In this document: positions 1 to 10,849 of the stretch, piece by piece
How positions within the stretch are numbered: the stretch's first letter is position 1
How the letters are laid out: every line of letters begins with the position of its first letter
Source of the DNA: Syntrophotalea acetylenivorans
Lineage (GTDB): Bacteria; Desulfobacterota; Desulfuromonadia; Desulfuromonadales; Syntrophotaleaceae
Assembly (NCBI RefSeq): GCF_001887775.1
Contig: NZ_CP015519.1
Span: 1,116,001-1,180,000 of the forward strand
Length of the DNA: 64,000 bases
Reading direction: 5' to 3'
Notes under the pieces: model-generated
Database searches by the model: none
What the model was told of the DNA's origin: nothing
What the model saw: only the letters and a program-made list of their open reading frames with translations
Program-made: the position numbers and the translations under genes

Positions 1-1298
1 CCGATCAAGGCGTAAATCGTAATAAAGAGGTTGTTGCCGAACATAATCCCGAGTAAGGCGGCAAAGATCAGAGAAAAAATCAATGCCACTTCGGAATTGA
101 GCACGATACGCACGAGCATTGCCCCCACTGCGAAAGGGAAGGCATAGTAATAGCTGGTTGAGCCGATATAGGGAAAAGCCGTTTCCATGGCCGCACAGAT
201 AAAAATGGCCAGTTTAATCAAGATAAACAGCCCGATAAAAACCATCACCAGAAAGAGCAGATCTCGGGTATTTGGCCGATACTTGCTGATATTGCGCTTG
301 GCATAGCGATGACCGGCAAACAGCAGTAACAAAATACCAATCAGCAATCCGGTACCGTTAAGTAGTCCGTGATGGCCTCCGCTGATACCACGCAGGGCCT
401 TCAGCTTGCGGATCTGATCTTCAGTGACCCGCTCCCCTTCCCGCACGACCATTTCACCTTTCTTTACCTGAAACAGCACCGGTTTAACCAGTTCGCGAGC
501 ACGGCTCCGTCGTTCTTCCGTCTCGCTCTGATTAAAGGTCAAATTGGGGCGCATCAAACCCTTCATCAGGTCAAACAACAGGTCCCTCTCGGCACCGGTC
601 CAATCGTTGTTCTGCTGCAGACGAGCGGCCAGCAGGTTGTGAGCATCACCGATACCGATCACCTGAGTAGCATCCTGCAGCGTCTTGTCCGTCTGACTGA
701 CAAGATCGCGAACCACGATGGCGCCGCCCCAACCTGACTCAAAGACCTGCTTGTTGCCAACGGTGAGGCGAGCCATGATCGGCGCCACCAATCGCTGCAA
801 TTGTACCTCAATGCCGGGTCGGGCGGTTAAACTCGCCATCAGCACAAGCTGATCGGCACTCAAACCGGCCAACGGCGCAAGGTCATTATCTTTGGTCGTC
901 CCTGCTTCATCGGGGCTTTTTTCCTGCACCGAGCCAGCTTGAGCCAATAGGGCCATCAGGCGCTCAGTCAGCTCAACAGCGGTACGCGGATCAAAGTCAT
1001 AAAGGGGCAAGATAGCTTGAGCTGCCGCCTCTCGTTTCTCTTCGGTCAGAGGCACATCAGGGACCAGCAAATCTCTTGGCGCCTTAATATCCCTGGACGC
1101 AACATCTCCTGGAGAATAATAGCCAGGAACGAAGCCCCCTTTAGGGATAATTATCACCGTTAAAAGCAGGGCCAGAACAACCATTAGCAAATAGCGCTGC
1201 TGATGCTCTGAAAATATTTCTTTAATAGAAGGATGCAGGACGAAGGAACGCTTGCCCTTGCGGGAAATGCCTTCCTGTTTGCGGTCGTTATTGGTCAT
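1..1298 (-). CDS. pgpH: 7TM-HD phosphodiesterase, PgpH type (5' part, continues past the left edge)
   Basis: The reading frame begins with ATG at 1298, overlaps the 3' end of phoH by 11 bases, and runs off the left edge, so about 432 codons are present. After a basic N-terminus there is one membrane segment, then a long extracytoplasmic region with alternating charged and hydrophobic stretches, and then several membrane helices. The last part reads [19 protein letters not shown] and [10 protein letters not shown], which is the 7TM block of 7TMR-HD proteins. Known members carry a C-terminal cytoplasmic HD domain that hydrolyses c-di-AMP; that domain would lie outside the window and is not seen. 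The order phoH then pgpH (usually followed by ybeY) is conserved in many bacteria and supports the call. The function is inferred from family and context. Confidence 0.85.
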   Translation of the reverse strand, partial: MTNNDRKQEGISRKGKRSFVLHPSIKEIFSEHQQRYLLMVVLALLLTVIIIPKGGFVPGYYSPGDVASRDIKAPRDLLVPDVPLTEEKREAAAQAILPLYDFDPRTAVELTERLMALLAQAGSVQEKSPDEAGTTKDNDLAPLAGLSADQLVLMASLTARPGIEVQLQRLVAPIMARLTVGNKQVFESGWGGAIVVRDLVSQTDKTLQDATQVIGIGDAHNLLAARLQQNNDWTGAERDLLFDLMKGLMRPNLTFNQSETEERRSRARELVKPVLFQVKKGEMVVREGERVTEDQIRKLKALRGISGGHHGLLNGTGLLIGILLLLFAGHRYAKRNISKYRPNTRDLLFLVMVFIGLFILIKLAIFICAAMETAFPYIGSTSYYYAFPFAVGAMLVRIVLNSEVALIFSLIFAALLGIMFGNNLFITIYALI

Positions 1299-2304
1299 TG
1301 GTCTTTCTAGAGTCGGAGACGCCGGATTGACGCTGCTCCGCGGCAGAAGAAGAACGCTGATAGGCCTTTACAATAGCCTGGACGATGGGATGCCGAACCA
1401 CGTCGCGATCAGTAAATTGAGTAAAACAGATCCCCTCGGTACCGCGCAGTACACGAGTAGCGTCGATCAGGCCCGAATTACGGGCAACCGGCAGATCGAT
1501 CTGGGTGATGTCTCCTGTGATAACGGCCCGGCTACCGAAGCCGAGTCGGGTCAGAAACATCTTCATCTGCTCTACAGTAGTATTCTGAGCTTCGTCAAGG
1601 ATGACAAAAGCATCGTTAAGGGTACGTCCGCGCATGAAAGCCAACGGTGCCACTTCAATGACTCCCTTATCGATCAGTTCCTGCCCCTTATCGTAATCCA
1701 TCATATCAAACAGAGCGTCATAGAGAGGCCGCAGGTAGGGATTGACCTTCTCCGCAATATCGCCGGGCAGAAAACCGAGCCGCTCGCCGGCCTCCACCGC
1801 CGGACGCACCAACACAATGCGGGCCACTTCCTTTTTAAGCAAAAAGGAGACTGCCATGGCCATCGCCAGGTAAGTCTTGCCGGTCCCTGCCGGACCGATA
1901 CCAAAAACAATATCGTTGCCGCGAATGGCATCGATATAGCTCTTTTGGGCCAGACTTTTCGGTGCAATACGCTTTTTCCGTGCGGAAACACCAATGGTGT
2001 CGAGGAAAATATCTCCGAGGCGCGCCCGAGAATCGGCGCTGAGAATCCGCACCGCATAATCAATATCGGTGGGATAGAGGGGATAGCCCTGGCGCAACAA
2101 GCCGTACAGCTCCCCCAGCAGTCGCTGGGTCAACTCGACCTGGGCGGGATCGCCCTGAATGGAAAGATCGAACCCCTTGGAGTTAATGGATACATCCAGG
2201 GTCTTTTCGATCTGCTTAAGATGTTTATTCGCTTGACCGAACAGGAGATTGGCCAGTTGCTGATCGTCGGCGCTAAAGCTCCCGCGGATAATTCCGTTAC
2301 TCAA
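1288..2304 (-). CDS. phoH: PhoH-family ATPase
   Basis: PhoH-like P-loop ATPase, probably linked to RNA metabolism. The Walker A motif GPAGTGKT lies at about residues 137-144 and the Walker B motif FVILDEAQN about 95 residues later. An N-terminal KH-like region precedes the ATPase core. The frame stays open upstream to an ATG at 2373, but those first 23 codons lie inside a dispersed hairpin repeat. The TTG at 2304 has an AAAGGA about 6 bases upstream and gives 338 residues, close to the family norm, so I prefer it. The gene overlaps pgpH downstream, indicating one transcript. The identity is secure; the start is less so. Confidence 0.9.
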   Translation of the reverse strand: MSNGIIRGSFSADDQQLANLLFGQANKHLKQIEKTLDVSINSKGFDLSIQGDPAQVELTQRLLGELYGLLRQGYPLYPTDIDYAVRILSADSRARLGDIFLDTIGVSARKKRIAPKSLAQKSYIDAIRGNDIVFGIGPAGTGKTYLAMAMAVSFLLKKEVARIVLVRPAVEAGERLGFLPGDIAEKVNPYLRPLYDALFDMMDYDKGQELIDKGVIEVAPLAFMRGRTLNDAFVILDEAQNTTVEQMKMFLTRLGFGSRAVITGDITQIDLPVARNSGLIDATRVLRGTEGICFTQFTDRDVVRHPIVQAIVKAYQRSSSAAEQRQSGVSDSRKTNDQ

Positions 2305-2322
2305 AAAGGGTCCTTTTTTGAT

Positions 2323-2438
2323 GACGTCGCAAAAACTCAGCAACTGCTGCGTTGCAGCAATTGCTCTCGTCACTGCAGCGTACCTGGGTACGCCTCATCC
2401 CTCGACAATTGCGCGCCTTGCACTTTACATTTTTTCTT
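2323..2438. repeat. Dispersed hairpin repeat, copy A
   Basis: The block begins GACGTCGCAAAAACTC, continues with CTGCTGCGTTGCAGC, and ends near GCGCCTTGCAC. Between the ends sit nested inverted repeats: GCAATTG pairs with CAATTGC, and GCGTACC with GGTACGC. A second copy lies at 47938-48045 in the opposite orientation. It has the same ends but different, still self-complementary, arms. This copy abuts or covers the 5' end of phoH. It resembles REP or MITE-like intergenic elements; no transposase is present. Confidence 0.65.
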
Positions 2439-2444
2439 AGCCAT

Positions 2445-2576
2445 TCACCCTTTTTGCTTTCTTGGGAAAAGCATTTTTCCGGGCAAAGTTGCTGGCCTCT
2501 TCATAGCACTGCCACCGTGTAAAATCAATTCTTTTTGTACCTGAGCCGATACACCAGAAGGAAATTTTTCTTTCAT
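2445..2576 (-). CDS. Possible 43-residue small protein upstream of phoH
   Basis: The frame starts MKEKFPSGVS and ends FPRKQKG before TGA. An AGGA lies about 8 bases before the ATG at 2576. It sits directly upstream of the hairpin repeat and phoH on the same strand. The composition is basic, with no Cys and no membrane segment. I recognise no family. It could be a true small gene, a leader peptide for the phoH transcript, or a remnant cut short by the repeat. The RBS and the sensible composition are the only support. Confidence 0.35.
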   Translation of the reverse strand: MKEKFPSGVSAQVQKELILHGGSAMKRPATLPGKMLFPRKQKG

Positions 2577-2644
2577 TTTAGTTATCCTATGCTATATATA
2601 CGCACTTGTGTGGCCGCTGGCCGAAATAATTTTTCATTAAATAA

Positions 2645-3949
<1,305 letters not shown>

Positions 3950-3969
3950 ATCCTGCCGAAACGCACAAC

Positions 3970-4007
3970 AGGTCAAGGGACCGCAGCATGCTGCGGTCCC
4001 TTGACCT
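3970..4007. terminator. Perfect 38-base palindrome after eno
   Basis: Two 19-base arms meet without a spacer (left arm AGGTCAAGGGACCGCAGCA). It starts 21 bases after the eno stop. The RNA would form a very stable hairpin, but no T-run follows, so it may act as a 3' stabiliser or a non-canonical terminator. Confidence 0.6.
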
Positions 4008-4130
4008 GCCTTCAGAACTACCCCCTGCCCAATCACTTTTCCAAAAACAATATTGAATCCAGACGTTTCAGAGAAGGTGCGGTGTGACATCGACCTTGGC
4101 TCATAATCGACTGGCCACCAACCATAATGA

Positions 4131-4161
4131 AAGAGGACCAGACAAAAAGCCTGGCCCTCTC
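4131..4161 (-). terminator. Terminator-like hairpin after the small Cys-rich gene
   Basis: On the minus strand AGAGGGCCAG, a short loop, and CTGGTCCTCT form a stem with one mismatch, followed by TTCATT. It lies about 33 bases after the stop of the gene at 4194-4418. Confidence 0.5.
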
Positions 4162-4193
4162 AAAGATGCAAGTAAACTCACAAAAACATTCAA

Positions 4194-4418
4194 TCAGTGA
4201 AGCCTGATTGAGCTACAGATCAATTCAGGGCTTTCGGCAGTCCGGCCGCAGGTCGTGCAGGTAAATTCGGCCTTTTCTCTAATGCTGTCGCACATCGAGG
4301 ACGCATCGCCCGATGCACCGCAGTAAGAGTGCATGTTTTCAACCGAAACGGGAGAACAAAGATGGGTTTGCTCTTTGCTGACCACACCACATTTTCCGCA
4401 TTCGTACAGTTTGGTCAT
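4194..4418 (-). CDS. Small Cys-rich protein with internally repeated CxxCG-x8-[LI]C motif
   Basis: A 74-residue protein with eight Cys. The N-terminal CGKCGVVSKEQTHLC and the C-terminal CTTCGRTAESPELIC have identical spacing (C-x2-C-G-x8-[LI]-C). A shorter Cys pair lies between them. This looks like an internal duplication of a metal-binding knuckle, probably for zinc. AAAGGA is placed well upstream of the ATG. It appears to be transcribed alone. The same motif occurs in the small protein at 32770-32970. I do not know a function. Confidence 0.75.
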   Translation of the reverse strand: MTKLYECGKCGVVSKEQTHLCSPVSVENMHSYCGASGDASSMCDSIREKAEFTCTTCGRTAESPELICSSIRLH

Positions 4419-4620
4419 AGCTATATATCCTTTCTAGCCGTCAAAGGCATCCTTCTATCACGATAGTTAAATTCTACCATGACCGGTCTTTCCTTGTCGA
4501 TCCAGTGACATGGTGAATATATCAGGCAAAATCAATAGATGGATTGTTCACTCTCCTACGGTAATTGACGATGCCATAGGGCAGAAACTTCACCAGAACC
4601 TCTCCGCGATCCGAATCTGA

Positions 4621-5058
4621 CTAAGAAAACACTCCCGCAAGCCATTCAGCTTGTCTCTGCATGGGACCATCATCTAATTTCTGCCGAAATGCCCCACCCG
4701 CAGCGACAAATTTTCCTAGAGAGACAAGAGCATCCTTAAAGTCATCGACCATGGCGGGTGGTCCTTCGACATTCTCCAGAACTTTCTTGACCGATAATAA
4801 TTCTGATTGCCAATCCGCCCTACCCTGCTTACTGTAATCTTTGGGGAAATTTGCATAAAATTCATGCAGATTTGACCTCAGCAGCTCAAATATATTTTCG
4901 CTTAAGGACATTTTCCATTTCAGACCGTTCTCCATTGAGCGTACAATATGGCGTTCAGATATCTGATCGGGGCTTACATGTTCTGAAGCCACTAAATACA
5001 ACACATAGAACGGGCTCATGGCCAGTTGGCAAACGGTTTCTTCGGTAAGTTTTACCAT
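4621..5058 (-). CDS. Hypothetical helical protein, 145 residues
   Basis: I start it at ATG 5058 (MVKLTEETVCQLAMSP) because AAAGGA lies about 10 bases upstream. A longer frame to 5115 adds an unlikely N-terminus. The sequence is mostly amphipathic helix, with a hydrophobic stretch near residues 14-22 and no signal peptide, Cys motif or DNA-binding motif that I recognise. It stands alone between the small Cys-rich gene and the phosphate transporter. Confidence 0.6.
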   Translation of the reverse strand: MVKLTEETVCQLAMSPFYVLYLVASEHVSPDQISERHIVRSMENGLKWKMSLSENIFELLRSNLHEFYANFPKDYSKQGRADWQSELLSVKKVLENVEGPPAMVDDFKDALVSLGKFVAAGGAFRQKLDDGPMQRQAEWLAGVFS

Positions 5059-5489
5059 CGTCAAGCTATCCTTTCGACTACCGGTAATTGTCCAAACACA
5101 CCAGACATTCAGCAACTTTTTGAGTTTATAAACAGGTTAAAAGCAAGGACCAGTCCAGAATCACGTGGACAATTGTTAAAAATTTGAAATCGCCCCCTAA
5201 TACAAACCTAACAATTATCCTCTAAGAACATTTGGTTTTTTGTGTTGGCCATTATCATGCTGGAATCCGTCGAAGTTTCCAGTATTGTTTCCTTAGTTGG
5301 AAGTTAAAATCTGGCTGAACAGATACTGGCTATTCTCTTAATTTTTTCGCGGCAAGGAACCCACGGACCTGAGCCTGCTTTACAGTCGCCACAAACCACG
5401 GTTGTTTTCAGTCTGTGATTCTCTGAACTTCTTCTGGGACCAAGAGACTGAAAATACGTAACGAAGGCCGAAAGGACAGTACAAAAATC
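5059..5489. other. Intergenic region before the PiT transporter
   Basis: About 430 bases between divergent genes. AT-rich around 5120-5260, so it probably holds both promoters. I found no convincing gene, repeat or riboswitch. The only purine-rich RBS candidate for the transporter (AAAGGA near 5472) is unusually far from the ATG at 5490. Confidence 0.5.
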
Positions 5490-7739
5490 ATGAGCACTGA
5501 ACTTCTTCTAATCGGGGTCGGCATCCTCGCCGTAATCGCAATTCTGGATATTATGGTCGGGGTCAGCAATGATGCGGTAAACTTCCTTAATTCATCGATT
5601 GGTTCCCGGGTAGCACCCAGAGCAACCATCATGGTTATCGCCAGTTTCGGTATCATGGCCGGCGTAACTTTTTCTAGTGGCATGATGGAGGTAGCCCGCA
5701 AGGGAATTTTCCATCCTCAGTACTTTACCATGCCGGAATTACTCACAATTTTCCTGGCGGTAATGATCACAGACATTATTCTGCTAGACCTTTTCAATAC
5801 TTACGGCCTGCCCACTTCAACCACGGTCTCCGTGGTCTTTGAACTGCTCGGTGCCGCTGTAGCCGTGTCATTGCTTAAGATCATGCAGGCCGGCGAGAGC
5901 TTCGCCAGCATTGCCCAGTACATCAACTCGGCCAAGGCAATCACCATTATTATGGGGATTTTGCTCTCAGTTGCGATTTCATTTGTCCTGGGTGCTATCG
6001 TGCAGCTCCTGACCCGTCTACTCTTCACCTTTGATTACCAGAAGCGCCTCAAGCGCTACGGAGCTCTTTGGGGCGGTGTAGCAATGTCCTCCATCGCCTA
6101 TTTTATTCTGGTCAAAGGAGCCAAAGGCGCGTCCTTCATGACCAAGGAAAATTTGCTTTGGATCAAGAGCAACACTCCTCTGCTGCTTCTGATTATCTTT
6201 CTTGTTTCCGCTATCTTCCTGCAAATCTGGCAAATGCTGCGGTTTAACATTCTTAAACCGATTGTTCTGGTCGGCACCTTCGCTCTGGCTATGGCCTTTG
6301 CCGCCAACGACCTGGTCAACTTTATTGGCGTCCCTCTGGCCGGCTTCCAGGCCTTTAAAACCGCCACAGCAACAGCCAACCCCCTCACTGCGACCATGGG
6401 CGCCCTGGGCATGAAGGCTCAGGCGAACACCCTGTTCCTCCTGTTGGCCGGCGGTATCATGGTCCTGACCCTGTGGCTCTCGAAAAAAGCCCGCACGGTT
6501 ACCGAAACCGAGCTCAGCCTCAGTCAACAGGATGAGGGCAATGAACGTTTTGAATCGATCTTTCTCTCCCGGGCGCTGGTCCGCCTGGTGCTGCACATCT
6601 TTGAAACCGCCTGCCTGATCATCCCCAAAGGCCTGCGCAGCGTTATCAGCCACCGACTCGACACCCGTGCTGCTGCAGCCCATCTTGGGGGAGATGAGCG
6701 TCCCTCCTTCGACCTGCTGCGGGCCTCGGTCAACCTGATGGTCGCCAGTGCCGTTGTTTCCTATGCCACCTCCAACAAGCTGCCCCTTTCGACCACGTAT
6801 GTCACCTTCATGGTCGCCATGGGCAGCTCCTTTGCCGATCGGGCCTGGGGCCGGGATAGTGCCGTCTACCGTGTAACCGGCGTCCTCGCCGTCATCGGCG
6901 GCTGGTTCATGACAGCCATCATCGCCTTTACCTTTGCCGGCCTGTTTGCCACCATTATTTTTTACGGAAAAGGCTTTGGCGTTCTCTTCTTATTGGCCCT
7001 TGCCGGCAGCCTGATCTGGAATGCGCATCGCAAACACCGCAGCTTGTCCCAAGAGGCGGAAAAAGAAACGGTCTTTAACCTCAAGTCGATCGAAGATCCG
7101 CAGAAAAGTGTCGCGACGACCTTCGAACATATGGCCTTTTTGCTTAAAGAGATCCGCTTGTCCCTCGATTCGTCTCTGGATGGCCTCTTTCAGCAAAGTC
7201 CGGACCGCCTGCGAGCAGAGCGTAAAAGATTAAGCAAAATCCAGCAGTGGTCCAATATTATCAGTGCCAATGTTTTCAAGGCGATGCGCCTGCTTGACCA
7301 GAAAAATCTTGCGGTGACTCATAAATATCCTCAGACCGTTCGACGTCTGCAAAAGCTCACTGACGGGCATCGTGATATTGTGCTCCGCGCCTATACCCAT
7401 GTAGGCAATCATCACAAAGGACTACTTCCGGTACAGATAAAAGAACTGGAGCAGGTACGAGAACTGCTGGACCAAATCCTGCTCGAAGTGGAAGAAACCT
7501 TTAATCACAAACAGACCGCAAACCTCAGCCGACTTACGGCAAAAGATCGTCAATTGCGGGACCTCGCTGCCGAACTCAACATTAAACAGGTGGCACGAAT
7601 TCAGGACAGCGCCTCCAAAACGCGCTTGAGCATCCTTTATTATGCAATTGTCGGTAATGCGATGATGCTTTCCAAACAGAATCTGGAACTGCTGGAGATT
7701 TTCAATCTTTCCTTTGGAGAAATCGAGGAAACTCTCTAG
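5490..7739 (+). CDS. PiT-family phosphate permease fused to a PhoU-like domain
   Basis: An inner-membrane inorganic phosphate transporter of 749 residues, much longer than the usual 400-500. Both PiT signature repeats are present: GVSNDAVNFLNSSIGSR near residue 25 and AANDLVNFIGVPLAG near residue 270. About ten hydrophobic segments run to roughly residue 500. The last 230 residues are soluble and helical (KSVATTFEHMAFLLKEI onward) and resemble a PhoU-type helical bundle. Long PiT proteins of this kind occur in other bacteria. The tail may gate transport or sense phosphate; that is inference. It appears monocistronic with a strong terminator. Confidence 0.88.
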   Translation: MSTELLLIGVGILAVIAILDIMVGVSNDAVNFLNSSIGSRVAPRATIMVIASFGIMAGVTFSSGMMEVARKGIFHPQYFTMPELLTIFLAVMITDIILLDLFNTYGLPTSTTVSVVFELLGAAVAVSLLKIMQAGESFASIAQYINSAKAITIIMGILLSVAISFVLGAIVQLLTRLLFTFDYQKRLKRYGALWGGVAMSSIAYFILVKGAKGASFMTKENLLWIKSNTPLLLLIIFLVSAIFLQIWQMLRFNILKPIVLVGTFALAMAFAANDLVNFIGVPLAGFQAFKTATATANPLTATMGALGMKAQANTLFLLLAGGIMVLTLWLSKKARTVTETELSLSQQDEGNERFESIFLSRALVRLVLHIFETACLIIPKGLRSVISHRLDTRAAAAHLGGDERPSFDLLRASVNLMVASAVVSYATSNKLPLSTTYVTFMVAMGSSFADRAWGRDSAVYRVTGVLAVIGGWFMTAIIAFTFAGLFATIIFYGKGFGVLFLLALAGSLIWNAHRKHRSLSQEAEKETVFNLKSIEDPQKSVATTFEHMAFLLKEIRLSLDSSLDGLFQQSPDRLRAERKRLSKIQQWSNIISANVFKAMRLLDQKNLAVTHKYPQTVRRLQKLTDGHRDIVLRAYTHVGNHHKGLLPVQIKELEQVRELLDQILLEVEETFNHKQTANLSRLTAKDRQLRDLAAELNIKQVARIQDSASKTRLSILYYAIVGNAMMLSKQNLELLEIFNLSFGEIEETL

Positions 7740-7765
7740 AAAAGACCGAAAGCAAAGTTCTCTTA

Positions 7766-7813
7766 AAACTAAAACACCTCCGATCCAATACAGAATCGGA
7801 GGCGTTTTAGTTT
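7766..7813. terminator. Strong bidirectional-type terminator after the PiT gene
   Basis: AAACTAAAACACCTCCGAT pairs with ATCGGAGGCGTTTTAGTTT around a 10-base loop, with A- and T-rich flanks on both sides. It starts 26 bases after the stop. The 240 bases from here to the next gene hold no other clear feature. Confidence 0.85.
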
Positions 7814-8052
7814 GAGGTTTCCATATTTTCAAAAGTATTGCCCATTAGATTTTTTGCACCATCAAACCGACTCTGTGATAGAGTGCTAATCTAAAATTTT
7901 AGGTAGAGTTGCCCCGAACAAAAATGAAGAGTGATGAACAGGATCTCTAAAACTGTTGATCATCGATTTACCCCTAGCAAACTAGCGTTTCGGCGATAAA
8001 TAAAACCGGCTTAATGCACATTGTTTCCCGAACATGACCAGGAATATTTCCC

Positions 8053-9336
8053 ATGCCCAAGACTGCTGCCAGCATTGACTTTGATCCGCGGCTCAGGGAC
8101 AACCCACGCGTCCTGTTGCGCAAATTCCTTTGGACCGGTCTGCTGTGTCTGACCGCTGTTCTGTTGTTGGCAACCTATGGTGTTTATCGAGCCTACAGTT
8201 GGCGCCTCATTGAAAGCGCACATACCGAGGCAAAAGCCACCTGTCAGGTGCTGCTGGTCAAAGAGAAAAAACTGCTGATCGATATTAATGAAAAGGGCCA
8301 CGCTGAACTGAAACTAGAAGACTCCGAAAAGGCCAACTTTGGAAAACGCCTGCACAAATACTTTCAGCCTTTTGCCATTGATTTTATAAGAATCTGGGAT
8401 TTGCAACGCCGGGTGGTCGATCACACTGGAGATGAAAACAATACCAGGCAAACTGTTATTCCCCCGGCGCTGGATAAGTCCCTGGCAGGGGAAAGTTTCT
8501 CGTTTCTAGGCAAAGAAAGCGATATCGGTCTCGGGGGAAAGGATAGAGAAAAAGCGACAAACCAGGTAATCAGCTTTCTACCGATTTGGGGGAAAAACAA
8601 AGAGGTTCTGGGGGCTATCGAGATTCGGCGGAGCATCAAAAGCTACCGCGCAAAGATCCGCCGTGAAGTAGCCTTTTTTGCCCTATCGCTGGGAACAGCG
8701 CTCCTCGCTCTATTCGGCTGCGTTTATTTCCTGGTGGTCAAAGGCGCGAATCGCCTGACCCAAACCCAGCAGATCCTGCATTTATTAGCCACAACCGATC
8801 CCTTGACCGGCCTTTATAACCGCCGAGAAATCTTTGCAAGGGCCAGTGACATTTTTTCAAAAGAACAGGAAAGCAAGCCGCACAATACACTACTGAATTT
8901 TGGGCTTCTGATACTCGATTTTGATAATTTTAAAAGAATCAATGACACCTATGGTCATCCCATAGGCGACCGGATTCTGCAGGAGTTGGCAAGCCGCCTT
9001 CAAGCCGCTTTACGCCCCTACGACATTTTAGGGCGAGTAGGCGGCGAAGAGTTTATGGTCGTACTGCCAGAAAGCAACCTTGAGCAGTGTCAGGACATAG
9101 CGGAACGTTTATGCAAAACAGTGCGAGACAACCCCTTTGAAATAGACGGGTTGCTGGTTCGCGGTTCGATCAGTATCGGCGGAGCCACGGCCCACCCTCT
9201 GGACCGGGAATTGGAGGCCGTACTGCAAAGAGCCGATAAACGACTCTATCAGGCCAAAACCCGTGGCAAAGATCGCGCATCCTGGACCGATGATGCGGTA
9301 TGTAGCTCCCGCCTGTCGGAGCTGACAAATATTTAG
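8053..9336 (+). CDS. Membrane diguanylate cyclase with extracytoplasmic sensor region
   Basis: Makes c-di-GMP from two GTP. The 427-residue protein has membrane segments near residues 24-46 and 203-226, enclosing an extracytoplasmic region of about 155 residues that presumably senses a signal. The GGDEF domain carries GGEEF at 330-334. The inhibitory RPYD sits exactly five residues before it, so product feedback is likely. A C-terminal tail with Cys follows YQAKTRGKDRA. AGGAAT precedes the ATG. No neighbour shares its strand closely. The ligand is unknown. Confidence 0.9.
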   Translation: MPKTAASIDFDPRLRDNPRVLLRKFLWTGLLCLTAVLLLATYGVYRAYSWRLIESAHTEAKATCQVLLVKEKKLLIDINEKGHAELKLEDSEKANFGKRLHKYFQPFAIDFIRIWDLQRRVVDHTGDENNTRQTVIPPALDKSLAGESFSFLGKESDIGLGGKDREKATNQVISFLPIWGKNKEVLGAIEIRRSIKSYRAKIRREVAFFALSLGTALLALFGCVYFLVVKGANRLTQTQQILHLLATTDPLTGLYNRREIFARASDIFSKEQESKPHNTLLNFGLLILDFDNFKRINDTYGHPIGDRILQELASRLQAALRPYDILGRVGGEEFMVVLPESNLEQCQDIAERLCKTVRDNPFEIDGLLVRGSISIGGATAHPLDRELEAVLQRADKRLYQAKTRGKDRASWTDDAVCSSRLSELTNI

Positions 9337-9476
9337 CAGTGAAAACTGCAACCGAAAGCACCGCTCTGTCAACCGCAACTTCCGCACATGCGTAAAAACT
9401 TACAGTGATTGGCGCCCATCCAGACAGCACCATCCTGCAAAATCCGCAGGCAAAAGTGATCCAGCTGGTATGCCTC

Positions 9477-10838
9477 TTAATTAGTAAGAGACTGAATAGG
9501 CGCAGGAATTCTACCGCCCCGGGCAATAAAGTCCTCAGAACTGAAGTTATGCACCGGCATCACCGGAGCACTGCCGAGCAGGCCGCCAAACTCCACCATA
9601 TCCCCTTCTTCAGTTCCAGGTGCAGGGATTATGCGAACGGCTGTAGTTTTCTTGTTAATCATGCCGATCGCCATCTCGTCGGCGATAATCGCGGACAGAG
9701 TCGCCGCTGAAGTATCGCCGGGCACGGCAATCATATCGAGGCCGACGGAACAGACACAGGTCATGGCCTCGAGCTTGTCCAACGAAAGGGAACCCCGCTG
9801 TACGGCACGAATCATACCCTGATCCTCGCTCACGGGAATGAATGCTCCGCTCAAACCGCCTACAGAAGATGAGGCCATGGCGCCCCCCTTTTTGACCGCA
9901 TCGTTCAGCAGAGCCAGAGCAGCGGTCGTACCATGGGTCCCGCAGCTTTCCAATCCCATGGCTTCCAATATCGCCGCCACGCTGTCGCCGACGGCCGGGG
10001 TCGGTGCCAATGACAGATCGAGAACCCCGAATTGGGCGTTGAGCCGGCGGGCTACCTCCTTGCCGACCATCTCGCCCATACGGGTGATTTTGAAGGCGGT
10101 CTTCTTGATACATTCGGCGATATCGCCAAAAGTCGGATTATCCAAGGCGCGAACCGCCGCATTGACCACGCCGGGGCCACTGACCCCGACATTGATGACA
10201 CAGTCCGGTTCGCCGACGCCATGAAAAGCACCGGCCATAAAGGGATTATCTTCAGGAGCGTTGGCAAAAATGACGAGCTTGGCGCAACCGATGCCTTTAC
10301 GATCGCCGGTCAATTCCGCAGCCTGCTTGATAGTCCGTCCCATCATAGCCACGGCATCCATATTAATACCGGCCTTGGTGGTAGCCACATTTACTGAAGC
10401 GCAAACTTTTTCCGTCGAAGCCAGTGCCTTGGGAATGGAATTGATCAGATTCAAGTCGCCGTGGGTCATGCCCTTCTGTACCAGGGCACTGAAACCGCCG
10501 ATAAAATCAACGCCTATTTCCTGTGCCACACGATCAAGGGTCTCAGCTACAGAACTGTAGTCATCGGTCTCGCAACTCTCCGCGGCAATGGCGATAGGGG
10601 TCACGGAAATCCGCTTGTTAATCACCGGAATGCCGTAAAGGCTTTCGATCTCTTCGGTCGTCTGGACCAGCTTCTCAGCGCAGCTCAGAATTCGGTTATA
10701 GACATTCTTGTTGAACACCTTGATATCTGGATGGCTGCAGCCACGCAGGCTGATGCCCATGGTGACAGTACGGATATCAAGGTGCTGATGGGAAACCATG
10801 TTGATGGTTTCAAGGATCTCTTCAGGATGGATAAGCAT
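9477..10838 (-). CDS. UPF0210 (DUF711, 'PFL family') protein
   Basis: A 453-residue conserved cytoplasmic protein. The N-terminus [20 protein letters not shown] and the Gly-rich segments ([43 protein letters not shown]) match the UPF0210 family. The family shows structural similarity to pyruvate formate-lyase-like barrels, but no activity is established. It follows the UPF0237 ACT protein by 11 bases, a pairing conserved in many bacteria and archaea, so the two probably act together, perhaps with the ACT protein as ligand sensor. Confidence 0.92.
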   Translation of the reverse strand: MLIHPEEILETINMVSHQHLDIRTVTMGISLRGCSHPDIKVFNKNVYNRILSCAEKLVQTTEEIESLYGIPVINKRISVTPIAIAAESCETDDYSSVAETLDRVAQEIGVDFIGGFSALVQKGMTHGDLNLINSIPKALASTEKVCASVNVATTKAGINMDAVAMMGRTIKQAAELTGDRKGIGCAKLVIFANAPEDNPFMAGAFHGVGEPDCVINVGVSGPGVVNAAVRALDNPTFGDIAECIKKTAFKITRMGEMVGKEVARRLNAQFGVLDLSLAPTPAVGDSVAAILEAMGLESCGTHGTTAALALLNDAVKKGGAMASSSVGGLSGAFIPVSEDQGMIRAVQRGSLSLDKLEAMTCVCSVGLDMIAVPGDTSAATLSAIIADEMAIGMINKKTTAVRIIPAPGTEEGDMVEFGGLLGSAPVMPVHNFSSEDFIARGGRIPAPIQSLTN

Positions 10839-10849
10839 GGCCGACCTCC

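Noticed and set aside
2323-2438. Repeat copy A as a CRISPR unit or terminator
   Set aside because: It is a single copy at this place with no spacers, it lies at the 5' end of phoH, and a matching copy lies in the guaBA gap.
1252-2544. A 430-codon plus-strand frame opposite phoH
   Set aside because: It overlaps phoH and the repeat throughout and has no recognisable domain.
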